Of a stretch of DNA of 64,000 nt, positions 34,751-43,386 are shown in pieces. Both the position numbers and the translations under genes were made by a program. Each line of letters opens with the position of its first letter. Positions within the stretch are counted from its first letter, which is position 1. This DNA is from Scatomonas sp963930955. Lineage in GTDB: Bacteria > Bacillota > Clostridia > Lachnospirales > Lachnospiraceae. The notes under the pieces are model-generated. The model had not been told where the DNA came from. It made no database searches and was given only the letters and a program-made list of their open reading frames with translations. The DNA lies in assembly GCA_963930955.1 (NCBI GenBank), contig OZ006967.1, positions 1,364,001 through 1,428,000 on the forward strand, in the 5' to 3' direction.

Positions 34751-35927
34751 AGGAAGATTTGGAGAGTTCGGAGGCCAGTACATTCCGGAAACTCTCATGA
34801 ACGAGGTCATCCGTCTGGAGGAGGCCTACGAGTATTACCGGAAGGATCCGGAATTCTGCCGGGAACTGGAGGATCTGCTGAAAAATTACGCGGGCAGGCC
34901 CTCCCTGCTCTACTACGCGGAAAAAATGACCAGGGATCTTGGCGGGGCAAAGGTTTATCTGAAGCGGGAGGATCTGAACCATACAGGCTCCCATAAGATC
35001 AACAACGTGCTGGGCCAGGTGCTGCTGGCCAAAAAGATGGGCAAGACCCGGGTTATTGCCGAGACGGGCGCGGGCCAGCACGGGGTGGCCACCGCCACGG
35101 CGGCGGCCCTTATGGGCATGGAGTGCGAGATCTTTATGGGCAAGGAGGACACAGACCGCCAGGCTCTGAATGTGTACCGGATGGAACTGCTGGGAGCCAA
35201 AGTCCACGCGGTGACCAGCGGCACCCAGACCCTGAAAGACGCTGTCAACGAGACCATGCGGGAGTGGGCCGGCCGGGTGGAGGACACCCACTATGTGCTG
35301 GGCTCCGTTATGGGACCCCATCCCTTTCCCACCATCGTCCGGGATTTCCAGTCGGTGATCTCAAAGGAAGCCAGGGAGCAGATCCTGGATAGGGAGGGGA
35401 AACTGCCGGCGGCAGTGCTGGCCTGCGTAGGCGGCGGCAGCAACGCCATGGGCATGTTTTACAATTTTATCGGGGATGCATCCGTAAAGCTCATCGGCTG
35501 CGAGGCCGCCGGCCGGGGAGTGGAAACGGGAAAACACGCGGCCACCATGGCGGCGGGGACCCCGGGGATCTTCCACGGCATGAAATCGTATTTCTGCCAG
35601 GACGCATACGGGCAGATCGCCCCGGTGTACTCTATTTCCGCCGGTCTGGATTATCCCGGCATCGGGCCGGAGCACGCCTATCTTCGGGATTCGGGCCGGG
35701 CCTCCTACGTGCCGGTGACCGATGATGAAGCGGTGGAAGCCTTTGAATATCTGGCCAGGACCGAGGGCATTATCTGCGCCATAGAAAGCGCTCATGCCGT
35801 GGCTTACGCCAGAAAGCTGGTGCCCACGCTGCCAAAAGAAGAATCCGTCATCATCTGCCTCTCCGGAAGAGGGGACAAAGATGTGGCGGCCATTGCGCGC
35901 TACAGGGGGGTGAATATCGTTGAGTAG
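34743..35927 (+). CDS. trpB: Tryptophan synthase beta chain
   Basis: This 394-residue PLP enzyme condenses serine with indole. The Schiff-base Lys85 is in HTGSHKINN, and the segments GRPSLLYYAE, ETGAGQHGVATAT, the PLP-phosphate loop CVGGGSNAMGMF and CLSGRGDKD are all present. It is the TrpB1 type that pairs with TrpA. The GGAGGATCAGA ribosome site lies inside trpF. The stop overlaps the TTG start of trpA by eight bases. Confidence 0.98.
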   Translation: MSKGRFGEFGGQYIPETLMNEVIRLEEAYEYYRKDPEFCRELEDLLKNYAGRPSLLYYAEKMTRDLGGAKVYLKREDLNHTGSHKINNVLGQVLLAKKMGKTRVIAETGAGQHGVATATAAALMGMECEIFMGKEDTDRQALNVYRMELLGAKVHAVTSGTQTLKDAVNETMREWAGRVEDTHYVLGSVMGPHPFPTIVRDFQSVISKEAREQILDREGKLPAAVLACVGGGSNAMGMFYNFIGDASVKLIGCEAAGRGVETGKHAATMAAGTPGIFHGMKSYFCQDAYGQIAPVYSISAGLDYPGIGPEHAYLRDSGRASYVPVTDDEAVEAFEYLARTEGIICAIESAHAVAYARKLVPTLPKEESVIICLSGRGDKDVAAIARYRGVNIVE

Positions 35928-36705
35928 GATACAGAAAGCATTTGCGGAAGGAAAAGCATTTATACCATTTATAACAGCCGGGGATCCCAGTCTGGAAAAG
36001 ACAGAGGAATTTATTCTGGAAATGGAGAAGGCCGGGGCGGACCTCATTGAGATCGGCATTCCCTTCTCGGATCCCATTGCAGAGGGGCCGGTGATCCAGG
36101 AGGCGGACATCCGTTCCCTGGCGGCAGGGACCACGGTGGATCAGGTTTTTGATATGGTAAGGGAACTTCGGAAAAAAACAGAGATCCCTCTGGTGTTTAT
36201 GACCTATGCAAACCCGGTGTTCCATTACGGTTACGAGAAATTTTTCAGCCGCTGCCAGGAGGCGGGGATCGACGGCATCATCATCCCGGATCTGCCCTTT
36301 GAGGAAAGGGGAGAGCTGGAGGAGATTGCCGCCGCCCACGGGGTAGACCGGATCTCCATGATCGCTCCCACCTCCCGGCAGCGGATCCGGGAGATTGCCC
36401 GGGAGGCCAGAGGATTTCTGTATGTAGTTTCCTCTATGGGCGTTACGGGCGTGCGGGAGGAGATCACCACGAACCTGAATGAGATGCTGGCGGAGATCCG
36501 CAAGGTTACGAACCTTCCCGCCGCGGTAGGATTCGGCATCAGCACCCCGGAGCAGGCGGCGGGGATCGCTTCCCGGGCGGACGGGGTGATCGTGGGAAGC
36601 GCCATTGTGGAGCTGGCCGCCCGGTACGGAAAGCATGCGGCGCCCCATATAGGCATGTACGTCCGCAGGATGAAAGAAAGCATTGCGCCTTTAGGGCAGC
36701 AGTAG
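35920..36705 (+). CDS. trpA: Tryptophan synthase alpha chain
   Basis: This 261-residue TIM barrel cleaves indole-glycerol phosphate to indole, passed by tunnel to TrpB. The catalytic Glu44 (E. coli Glu49) is in IEIGIPFSDP. The residue matching E. coli Asp60 is Glu55 (IAEGP in place of LADGP). Phosphate-binding GFGIS and GVIVGSAIV segments are present. The start is a TTG overlapping trpB, preceded by a G-rich stretch. It is the last gene of the operon, followed by a strong terminator. Confidence 0.96.
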   Translation: MSRIQKAFAEGKAFIPFITAGDPSLEKTEEFILEMEKAGADLIEIGIPFSDPIAEGPVIQEADIRSLAAGTTVDQVFDMVRELRKKTEIPLVFMTYANPVFHYGYEKFFSRCQEAGIDGIIIPDLPFEERGELEEIAAAHGVDRISMIAPTSRQRIREIAREARGFLYVVSSMGVTGVREEITTNLNEMLAEIRKVTNLPAAVGFGISTPEQAAGIASRADGVIVGSAIVELAARYGKHAAPHIGMYVRRMKESIAPLGQQ

Positions 36706-36711
36706 GAAAAG

Positions 36712-36766
36712 AGCCGGAAATCTGTGCATTTGGCTGAGAAAATGCAGAGAGATTCCGGCTTTTTTT
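36712..36766 (+). terminator. Terminator of the trp operon
   Basis: AGCCGGAATCT-type stem (36712 on) pairs with AGATTCCGGCT (to about 36760) with a second inner stem, ATGCA-containing, and is followed by a run of seven T. Confidence 0.9.
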
Positions 36767-36769
36767 GTG

Positions 36770-36798
36770 TTTACCCCATTCTGGATTTGTGCTACACT
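36770..36798 (+). promoter_or_regulatory. Putative promoter of the rnz-tsaD-ispD unit
   Basis: TTTACC (36770-36775), 17 bases, TACACT (36793-36798), 21 bases before the rnz ATG. The -35 element is weak and lies right after the trp terminator T-run. Confidence 0.45.
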
Positions 36799-36819
36799 AA
36801 AAATCGCAAAGGAGAGTTT

Positions 36820-37737
36820 ATGTTAGATATATGTTTATTAGGAACGGGAGGCATGATGCCCCTGCCCGGCAGGTGGCTCACCTCTCTGATGACAAGATAT
36901 AACGGCAGCAACCTGCTGATTGACTGCGGAGAAGGCACCCAGATCGCCATTAAGGAAAAAGGCTGGACCGTGAAACCTCTGGACGTAATCTGCTTTACCC
37001 ATTACCATGCGGACCATATCAGCGGCCTGCCGGGACTGCTTCTTGCCATGGCCAACGCCGAGAGAGAGGAGCCGGTGACCATGGTGGGTCCCCGGGGACT
37101 GGAGCGGGTGGTAAACGGCCTGCGGGTCATTGCGGCGGAATTGCCCTTTGAAATAAAATTTATTGAGGTCACAGAAGCGGAGCGGGTGCTGGAACTGGCA
37201 GGCTACCGGATCACCGCTTTCCGGGTGAACCACAACATGACCTGCTACGGCTATACCCTGGAGATCCTCCGTCAGGGAAAATTTGACGTGGAGCGGGCCA
37301 AAGCCCGGAATATCCCGTTAAAATTCTGGAATCCCCTGCAGAAGGGGCAGACTGTGGAGGATAACGGAGTGGTGTACACCCCGGATATGGTTCTGGGGGC
37401 GGACCGGAAGGGTCTGAAGGTTACTTACTGTACGGACAGCCGCCCGGCAGCTTCTATCGCCGCCCACGCCGCAGGTTCCGATCTTTTTATCTGCGAAGGC
37501 ATGTACGGGGAGCCGGAAAAGCAGCAGAAGGCCCGGGAGCATAAACACATGACTATGGCGGAAGCGGCGGAAATCGCCAGGACGGCGGAGGTAAAGGAGC
37601 TGTGGCTGACCCACTATTCCCCTTCCATGGTTCATCCGGAATGGTATCTGAAGGACACCAGGAAAATATTTCCCGCTGCCTATCTGGGAAAAGACGGAAA
37701 ATCTCTGGAAATGAAATTTGAGGAGGACGAGGCATGA
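36820..37737 (+). CDS. rnz: Ribonuclease Z
   Basis: 305 residues from the ATG behind AAAGGAGAGTTT; the longer frame begins before the promoter and is rejected. This metallo-beta-lactamase-fold endonuclease trims tRNA 3' ends. It contains GTGGMMPLPGRW at the N-terminus, IDCGEGTQ, the zinc motif HYHADHISGLPG, a later His in VNHNM, CTDSRP and the C-terminal WLTHYSPSM. The missing in-sequence CCA in several tRNA genes of this window fits a need for it. Its stop overlaps tsaD by four bases. Confidence 0.93.
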   Translation: MLDICLLGTGGMMPLPGRWLTSLMTRYNGSNLLIDCGEGTQIAIKEKGWTVKPLDVICFTHYHADHISGLPGLLLAMANAEREEPVTMVGPRGLERVVNGLRVIAAELPFEIKFIEVTEAERVLELAGYRITAFRVNHNMTCYGYTLEILRQGKFDVERAKARNIPLKFWNPLQKGQTVEDNGVVYTPDMVLGADRKGLKVTYCTDSRPAASIAAHAAGSDLFICEGMYGEPEKQQKAREHKHMTMAEAAEIARTAEVKELWLTHYSPSMVHPEWYLKDTRKIFPAAYLGKDGKSLEMKFEEDEA

Positions 37738-38753
37738 AAGACATTTTGATTCTGGCCATTGAGAGCTCCTGCGATGAGACGGCGGCGGCAGTGGTGAAGA
37801 ACGGCAGGACGGTTCTCTCCAATGTAATCTCCTCTCAGATCGCCCTTCATACTCTGTACGGCGGGGTGGTGCCGGAGATCGCTTCCAGAAAGCACATCGA
37901 GAAGATCAATCAGGTCATTGCGGAGGCCCTGGGACAGGCGGGGGTCACTCTGGAGGATATAGACGCCATCGGCGTCACCTACGGCCCAGGACTGGTGGGG
38001 GCGCTGCTGGTGGGAGTGGCGGAGGCCAAGGCCATCGCTTTCGCCAGAGGCCTGCCTCTGGTGGGGGTCCATCATATCGAAGGACATGTGTCCGCCAACT
38101 ATATTGAAAATCCGGAACTGGAGCCTCCTTTCCTCTGCGAGATCATCTCCGGGGGCCATACCCATCTGGTGATCGTGAAGGACTACGGAGAATTTGAGAT
38201 CCTGGGCCGCACCCGGGACGACGCGGCAGGAGAGGCCTTTGACAAAGTGGCCAGGGCCATTGGCCTGGGCTATCCCGGAGGCCCCAAGATCGACAAGCTG
38301 TCAAAAGAGGGAAACCCGGCAGCCATTGCATTCCCCCGGGCCCACATAGAGGAAGCTCCCTACGACTTCAGCTTCAGCGGCCTGAAGTCCGCGGTGCTGA
38401 ACTATCTGAATAAATGCCGCATGACCGGAGAACCCATTGCGGAGGCGGATGTGGCGGCCTCCTTCCAGCAGGCGGTGGTAGATGTGCTGGTGGCCAACGC
38501 CCTTCGGGCTGCGGAAGATTATCATATGGACAAGCTGGCCATTGCCGGAGGTGTGGCATCCAACCAGACCCTCCGCAGGGCTATGGAAAATGCCTGCAGG
38601 GAGAGGGGCATCCATTTCTACCATCCGTCGCCGATCCTCTGCACAGACAACGCGGCCATGATCGGGGCGGCGGCTTACTATGAATTTATCAAAGGAACCA
38701 GACACGGATGGGATCTGAACGCGGTCCCGAATCTGAAATTGGGGGAAAGATAA
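37734..38753 (+). CDS. tsaD: tRNA threonylcarbamoyladenosine biosynthesis protein TsaD
   Basis: This 339-residue ASKHA-fold protein transfers threonylcarbamoyl to A37 of tRNAs that read ANN codons, with TsaB and TsaE. It has the IESSCDETAAAVV start, GGVVPEIASRKHIE, TYGPGLVGALLVG, the iron-binding HHIEGHVSAN motif, ISGGHTHLV, FSFSGLKSAV and AIAGGVASNQTLR. Length is normal. Translation is coupled to rnz, and ispD starts one base after the stop. Confidence 0.97.
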   Translation: MKDILILAIESSCDETAAAVVKNGRTVLSNVISSQIALHTLYGGVVPEIASRKHIEKINQVIAEALGQAGVTLEDIDAIGVTYGPGLVGALLVGVAEAKAIAFARGLPLVGVHHIEGHVSANYIENPELEPPFLCEIISGGHTHLVIVKDYGEFEILGRTRDDAAGEAFDKVARAIGLGYPGGPKIDKLSKEGNPAAIAFPRAHIEEAPYDFSFSGLKSAVLNYLNKCRMTGEPIAEADVAASFQQAVVDVLVANALRAAEDYHMDKLAIAGGVASNQTLRRAMENACRERGIHFYHPSPILCTDNAAMIGAAAYYEFIKGTRHGWDLNAVPNLKLGER

Positions 38754-38754
38754 A

Positions 38755-39456
38755 ATGAGGACGGAGAGATGCGCGGCGGTGGTTGTGGCGGCCGGCCAGG
38801 GAAAACGTATGGGAGGCGGCCTGCAGAAGCAGTTTCTGGATCTGGGGGGCAAGCCTCTGGTCTTCTACGGGCTGAAAAGCCTGCAGGACTCGGCGTATAT
38901 TGATGAGATCATCCTGGTGACCGGAGCGGAGAGCATTGACTACTGCCGGAAAGAGATCGTGGAAAAATATCAATTATCCAAGGTGAGAGAAATCGTCCCC
39001 GGAGGAAAAGAGCGGTACGATTCTGTCTACGAAGGGCTGAAGCACTGCCGGGAGGCGGATTATATTTTCATCCACGACGGAGCCAGGCCTTTTCTGACGG
39101 AAGAGATCCTGCAGCGGGGCTATGAGGCGGTAAAGGAATACGGCGCCTGCGCCGCAGGGGTTCCCTCCAAGGACACTGTGAAGATCCTGGACCGGAATCA
39201 GAATGTAGCGGAAACGCCTCTGCGTGAACTGGTGTGGAGCGTGCAGACCCCCCAGGTGTTCCGGGGGGCCCTGATCCGGGAGGCCTATGAGCGGCTGCAG
39301 ATGTTTGACAAGATGGGGATCACCGACGACGCCATGGTGGTGGAAGAAATGGGGGATCATGTGGTCCACATGTACCTGGGGGATTACCGGAACCTGAAGA
39401 TCACCACTCCGGAGGATCTGACGGTGGCGGAACAGCTGCTGGCAGACAGAAAGTAA
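38755..39456 (+). CDS. ispD: 2-C-methyl-D-erythritol 4-phosphate cytidylyltransferase
   Basis: This 233-residue nucleotidyltransferase makes CDP-methylerythritol in the non-mevalonate isoprenoid pathway. It has the AAGQGKRMGGGLQKQF nucleotide loop, GGKERYDSVYEGL, IHDGARPF, VPSKDTVK and SVQTPQVFR. These match IspD; the related TarI ribitol-phosphate enzymes share the fold, but no ribitol genes are nearby. It is last in the rnz-tsaD-ispD run and is followed by a hairpin terminator that overlaps the convergent gene. Confidence 0.9.
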   Translation: MRTERCAAVVVAAGQGKRMGGGLQKQFLDLGGKPLVFYGLKSLQDSAYIDEIILVTGAESIDYCRKEIVEKYQLSKVREIVPGGKERYDSVYEGLKHCREADYIFIHDGARPFLTEEILQRGYEAVKEYGACAAGVPSKDTVKILDRNQNVAETPLRELVWSVQTPQVFRGALIREAYERLQMFDKMGITDDAMVVEEMGDHVVHMYLGDYRNLKITTPEDLTVAEQLLADRK

Positions 39457-39476
39457 AAATAAGAACCGGAAAAATT

Positions 39477-39519
39477 GCCCGGACAGCTGCGCTTTAAGGA
39501 GCGCATTTGTCCGGGCTTT
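39477..39519. terminator. Terminator after ispD
   Basis: GCCCGGACA (39477-39485) pairs with TGTCCGGGC (39508-39516) with an inner TGCGCT/AGCGCA stem, then TTT. The 3' arm overlaps the last codons of the minus-strand DUF3786 gene. Confidence 0.75.
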
Positions 39520-40231
39520 CCAGTTTTTCCAGCAGATCTGAGATCACGCACCCCACGCTTTCGTAGTGCAGATAATCCGTAATATGAGAATCCACCAGCA
39601 CCTGGGTCTGGGCGGGAAATTCCTCGTCCGCGTCCCAGAAGATCAGCCGCAGAGGGATCTGAGGAACTGCGTAGAACAGAAAAGCTGCGTCCCCTTTTAC
39701 ATTTTTCAGAGGAGTTCCTCCCAGGGCCAGGCAGCGGCTGCGGAGAAGGTCCGTTTTTCCCGTGAAGCGCCGGGAAAAGGGCGCAAGAAGAGGATCCTTC
39801 TGGGGGCTGCGGATGGAAGCGCCCTCCAGTTCCATATTCGGCACCCAGACTCTGGAAGGGCTGGGGACGTCCTTTGTATATTTCAGAAGATGGTACAGAG
39901 CCATAGTTTCATTGAAATACAGGGCATCTGTCCAGCAATCCGCCGGCGTCTCTTTCTGAGAAAACACCTCCCCTACGGCAGCGTGGGAAAAGGGGTTCCC
40001 GGGAAGAGGCGCCTTTGTTTTTTTCTCCAGGACCCCGGTTTTCAGGCAAAGCCGGTAAGGGACGCCGAAATAGTTCAGATAAAGGAAATCCTCATCAAAA
40101 ACGAGATCCAGGATCCCGGCGATCCGCCGGGGATCGTAACCGGAAAAGGCGGCCCGCCACTGTCCGCAGACAGCGCCTGCCTCCGGAAATAAGACATTTC
40201 TGCTTTGGTAGGCGTGATAATTGATACTCAT
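39494..40231 (-). CDS. DUF3786 domain protein
   Basis: This 245-residue cytoplasmic protein of unknown function has the C-terminal block VPQIPLRLIFWDADEEFPAQ followed by LVDSHITDYLHYE, characteristic of DUF3786 proteins of anaerobes, which are often found near corrinoid or one-carbon genes. No metal or catalytic residue can be named. GGAGAGATTTTCC precedes its ATG. It lies just downstream of the frameshifted membrane gene on the same strand and may be co-transcribed with it. Confidence 0.75.
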   Translation of the reverse strand: MSINYHAYQSRNVLFPEAGAVCGQWRAAFSGYDPRRIAGILDLVFDEDFLYLNYFGVPYRLCLKTGVLEKKTKAPLPGNPFSHAAVGEVFSQKETPADCWTDALYFNETMALYHLLKYTKDVPSPSRVWVPNMELEGASIRSPQKDPLLAPFSRRFTGKTDLLRSRCLALGGTPLKNVKGDAAFLFYAVPQIPLRLIFWDADEEFPAQTQVLVDSHITDYLHYESVGCVISDLLEKLESPDKCAP

Positions 40232-40250
40232 GGAAAATCTCTCCTTATCA

Positions 40251-40858
40251 TTACAGGATCAGAATACAGCCGGCGGCTGCCAGAATTACCGTAAAGGCCA
40301 GAGTGATCCACCGATCCCGGGGCTTCGTTTTCAGGGCATACAGCCAGAAGCCTGCCTGGAGAAAGCAGAAGAGCACCGTGAGCAGATGGAAGGGGGGATT
40401 CTGAAGCATCACCAGGATATAGGAAACGCCCAGAATGCCCAGCAGCCCCAGAGGCACGGCCAGGATCAGATCCCCCAGTACATTTTCTTTTCGGGAAAAC
40501 CAGACCAGAGCGCCGCCGGGGAAGGTCAGCAGGGCAACCTCCATCCAGCGGTACCAGTAGGCGAAATAAAATTCTCCGGCTAGAGGCCATTCCACTAAAA
40601 ATACAACAGTCTGAGAGACCAGGAAGAATACCAGAGTCTTCAGACCCGCCTCCCACCAGCGTGTCTGGTTCACAAGGATCAGCAGGGCGAAAAATACCCA
40701 CCACTCATGCGAAACCGTAATATCGCAAAGCTTGTGTGGGAAAGAAAATCCGCCTGGGCCAGGAGCCCGGTTACAGCCCCGGTGATAAGAGCCAGCAGCA
40801 GGACGGATTTCCAGGTCATGGAAAGATGCAGCAGTTTTGTTGTAAGGCGTTTCAGCAT
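40251..40858 (-). pseudogene. Frameshifted polytopic membrane protein gene
   Basis: Two overlapping minus-strand frames make one protein. The first starts MLKRLTTK at 40858 behind GGAGGTAAATTC and runs to LSHTSF, then goes out of frame to a stop near 40679. Reading one base out of frame from about 40727 restores RDITVSHEWWVFFALLILVNQTRWWE and joins directly to the second frame (to 40251). The joined protein would be about 202 residues with roughly six membrane helices. A single missing base near 40727 explains it. It could be a real mutation or an assembly error. The function is unknown. Confidence 0.8.
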
Positions 40859-40983
40859 AGAATTTACCTCCTGGTCGTGTTTCCGTTTTCTGCTTCCATC
40901 ATAGCACAGTCCCGGGAAAGGGGGAACAAGATTTTCCTTACAGACGGCACCTTTTATGCCTATATCGGTATTTCCGGGCAGGA

Positions 40984-41037
40984 TAGCATCCGTGTACAAG
41001 GGGGCAGCCGTATTGTCCACCCTGTACACGGATGCTA
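40984..41037. repeat. Hairpin repeat element, copy A
   Basis: Perfect 15-bp arms (40984-40998 and 41023-41037; TAGCATCCGTGTACA and its reverse complement) enclose a 24-base centre starting AGGGGGCA and ending TTGTCCACCC. The inner part matches copy B at 57688-57737, while the outer arm sequence differs. No T-tract follows, so it is not a standard terminator. Confidence 0.8.
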
Positions 41038-41224
41038 ATTTTGACAAAAGGCAGGGCGATTTTTGGCAGAGGAGAAAAAAGAGAAATAAACTGTGGTAAA
41101 AAGATATAAAAGATAAAAGGAGGGAAACACCAATGGGATGATAAAAGGAATTAGTTGCCAGATATCCGGCACAGGTTTATGCCCGCATACAATAGAAAGC
41201 TTCTCCCTTCCCCTGTAGCGGTGA

Positions 41225-41230
41225 TATAAT
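41225..41230 (+). promoter_or_regulatory. -10 element before the LytTR/GHKL pair
   Basis: A consensus TATAAT lies 55 bases before the response regulator ATG. No good -35 is seen at 17 bases (TTCTCC at 41201-41206, spacer 18), which would fit activator-dependent transcription. Confidence 0.5.
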
Positions 41231-41284
41231 GAAAAACAGATCAGCCGCATGTACTGGGAATAGTCTGTTGAGGAAGTGAGAAAG

Positions 41285-42079
41285 ATGAATATATTGATCT
41301 GCGATGACCAGCGGGCCTTCTGCGGAGAAGTGGAGGAGGCGCTTCTCCGGTATGCCCGGCAAAAAAAACTAAAAGTGGATATAGAAGTTTTTTTTCGGGG
41401 AAACGCTCTGATTTCTTATCTGCAGAACCATCCGGAGACGGATATCCTATTTCTGGACATTCGTTTGCCGGATAGGGATGGAGTGGAGATCGGATCCTGT
41501 ATCCGGGATGTTCTGGATAATCAGAAACTGATTTTGGTTTATATTTCTGCCTTGGAGCAGTATGCTATGCAGCTTTTCCGAAACAGGCCCTTTGATTTTC
41601 TCCTGAAACCCCTGGAGGCCGGTGAGATCGAAAGACTGATGGATCGGATTCTGCGGGTGACCGGAAAGGGAAAAACCTGTTTCGCATATCAGACACGGAG
41701 CGGTGTCAGCCGGGTGCCATACAGAGAGATCCTGTATTTTCAGAGCCTGGGGCGTAAGATACAGATTATGACCGAAAAAGGGCCTCGCTTTTTTTACGGG
41801 AAACTGGGAGAACTGGCGGGCTCTCTCCCGGAAGATCAATTTTTAGTGATTCATAAATCTTTTATCGTCAATTTTACTTTTGTCCGGGAATATACACAGA
41901 GTCAGGTGCACCTGACCAACGGGGACACACTGCCTATCAGTAAATCCCGGCAATCCCAGGTGCGAAGAAAAATTATGGAGGCTGCTATTTGGAAATGGCC
42001 TGGACCGCCGCGGCCGTTTATGGCGGATACCGTGTATTCCCTAATCTGCTGCTGGATCTGGCCGGGCTGGCATTGCTGA
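41285..42079 (+). CDS. LytTR-domain response regulator (AgrA-like)
   Basis: 264 residues from the ATG at 41285; an in-frame GTG three codons upstream sits too close to the GAGGAAG site. A receiver domain (1-125) has CDD acidic residues and the phosphorylated Asp58 in LFLDIRLPD. A LytTR DNA-binding domain (about 140-240) contains VPYREILYFQSLGRKI and HKSFIVNFTFV. The last 25 or so residues (after RRKIMEA) look random and are read across the start of the histidine kinase, giving a 91-base overlap; the original stop may have been lost. It probably regulates peptide- or bacteriocin-type genes located elsewhere. Confidence 0.9.
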   Translation: MNILICDDQRAFCGEVEEALLRYARQKKLKVDIEVFFRGNALISYLQNHPETDILFLDIRLPDRDGVEIGSCIRDVLDNQKLILVYISALEQYAMQLFRNRPFDFLLKPLEAGEIERLMDRILRVTGKGKTCFAYQTRSGVSRVPYREILYFQSLGRKIQIMTEKGPRFFYGKLGELAGSLPEDQFLVIHKSFIVNFTFVREYTQSQVHLTNGDTLPISKSRQSQVRRKIMEAAIWKWPGPPRPFMADTVYSLICCWIWPGWHC

Positions 42080-43110
42080 GCCAGGTCTATGATGGCACCC
42101 TGAGGCACAGGGCCGGAACGGCTTTCCTGGGCTGTCTGCTGCAGGCAGGGACGGAATTGGTTTTAGTGAGCAATCTGGGAAACAGTTACGGGAACCCCAT
42201 GGGAACCTGCCTCTTAAATCAGGGATTGTTTCTGGCAATTCTCCTGCTGGAGGGCTTTCTGGCCGGGAGAGAAGAAGGCGTGCTGCCGATTCTTCATTCA
42301 TTGCTGGTGGGTTTGGTGCCTGCCGGCTGCGTATTTGTTCTGCATCTGCTGGTCAGGGCGGATGTAGACGCTTTTGAGAGAGGAAGCGGGAAAGCCATTG
42401 CCGTTTACCTGCTGATCCTGGCGGCGGACATATTTTTTGCTATGCTGTATCGGATTCTGCGGATTTACTATAAGAACTTCGGCCAGAAAAGAGAGATGGA
42501 ACAAATTTTATATGCGCAGACCAATCAGCTTCAGGTGGTGGATGACTCCCGGGAACAGGCGGCGGCTCTGCGCCATAATCTGAAACATCATCTCCGGGAA
42601 CTGCGCCTGTTGACGGAAGCAGGGCAGAAACAGCGTCTCCTTGCCTATCTGGATGAAATGGAGTCTTTTCTGGATAATTCTGCCGCTCATGCCGCTACCG
42701 GAAACCGGAACGTGGACAGCACTTTGAATTACCTTCTGGAAAAAGCGGATAAGGTCCTGAAACAGGTAGAGGTTAAGGTGAGCATTCCGGCGGAAAAATA
42801 TGCCGGAGACTTCCGCCTCTGTGTGATACTGGGAAATCTTCTGGATAATGCCATTCGCGAGGCGGAAAAAACAGAAGATCAGTTCCTGTCTGTAGTCATG
42901 CGGGAGACCCGGGGCCTTCTCCTGATCTGGATCCGCAACAGTTACCTGGAAACGGAGAAACCGGCAGAAGCGAGGGGCGGGCAGGGCCTGGGCCTGAAAA
43001 ATGTAAAGAAGATTGTAGATTCCCTGGAGGGGGAGTTTCAGCTCACTTATGCCGGGGGATATTGCCAGGCGGAAGTCCTTTTGTACGCCAGGACTTTAGA
43101 AGAATCCTAA
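41989..43110 (+). CDS. GHKL-domain sensor histidine kinase (AgrC-like)
   Basis: 373 residues from a TTG behind ATGGAGGCTGCTA; an ATG two codons later is an alternative. About five or six membrane helices fill residues 5-165. The dimerisation/phosphorylation segment has His196 in ALRHNLKHHL, matching the RHDxKNH box of AgrC/ComD kinases. The GHKL ATPase has GNLLDNAIREA (N box) and GQGLGLKNVKKIVDSL (G box). Such kinases usually sense secreted peptides. No AgrB/AgrD-like processing or pheromone gene is visible beside it, so the signal may come from elsewhere. Confidence 0.9.
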   Translation: MEMAWTAAAVYGGYRVFPNLLLDLAGLALLSQVYDGTLRHRAGTAFLGCLLQAGTELVLVSNLGNSYGNPMGTCLLNQGLFLAILLLEGFLAGREEGVLPILHSLLVGLVPAGCVFVLHLLVRADVDAFERGSGKAIAVYLLILAADIFFAMLYRILRIYYKNFGQKREMEQILYAQTNQLQVVDDSREQAAALRHNLKHHLRELRLLTEAGQKQRLLAYLDEMESFLDNSAAHAATGNRNVDSTLNYLLEKADKVLKQVEVKVSIPAEKYAGDFRLCVILGNLLDNAIREAEKTEDQFLSVVMRETRGLLLIWIRNSYLETEKPAEARGGQGLGLKNVKKIVDSLEGEFQLTYAGGYCQAEVLLYARTLEES

Positions 43111-43156
43111 GAAAAAAGAAAATTTATAAATTGTTGGAAAAACTTGAAAAATGGCA

Positions 43157-43185
43157 TTGACAAAATCAGATTCTGATGCTAGAAT
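43157..43185 (+). promoter_or_regulatory. Promoter of the tandem tRNA-Ser genes
   Basis: TTGACA (43157-43162), 17 bases, TAGAAT (43180-43185), 41 bases before the first tRNA. Confidence 0.75.
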
Positions 43186-43225
43186 AACTTCTGCGCGATT
43201 CGGTAAAACGTGTGCAAAACAGCCT

Positions 43226-43311
43226 GGAGAGGTATCGAAGTGGTCATAACGAGGCGGTCTTGAAAACCGTTTGTCCGCAAGGGCGCATGGGTTCGAATCC
43301 CATCCTCTCCG
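43226..43311 (+). tRNA. tRNA-Ser (TGA anticodon)
   Basis: 86 bases with acceptor GGAGAGG/CCTCTCC, discriminator G, a CTTGAAA anticodon loop (anticodon TGA at 43261-43263, reads TCA) and the long variable arm of class II tRNAs. CCA is not encoded (GCT follows). Confidence 0.95.
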
Positions 43312-43386
43312 CTTAACAGGAAAGCGGATATGAGGGTTCGATTCCTGTTGTAATTTCATAGAATCAAGTGATGATTCAGGCAATTT

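Larger units (their letters stand above)
40859..41284. other. Intergenic region with hairpin repeat A and a promoter
   Basis: No coding gene is supported here; the plus- and minus-strand open frames have no ribosome site or recognisable product. It holds a 54-base inverted repeat (40984-41037) and, near its end, the promoter of the two-component genes. Confidence 0.7.
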
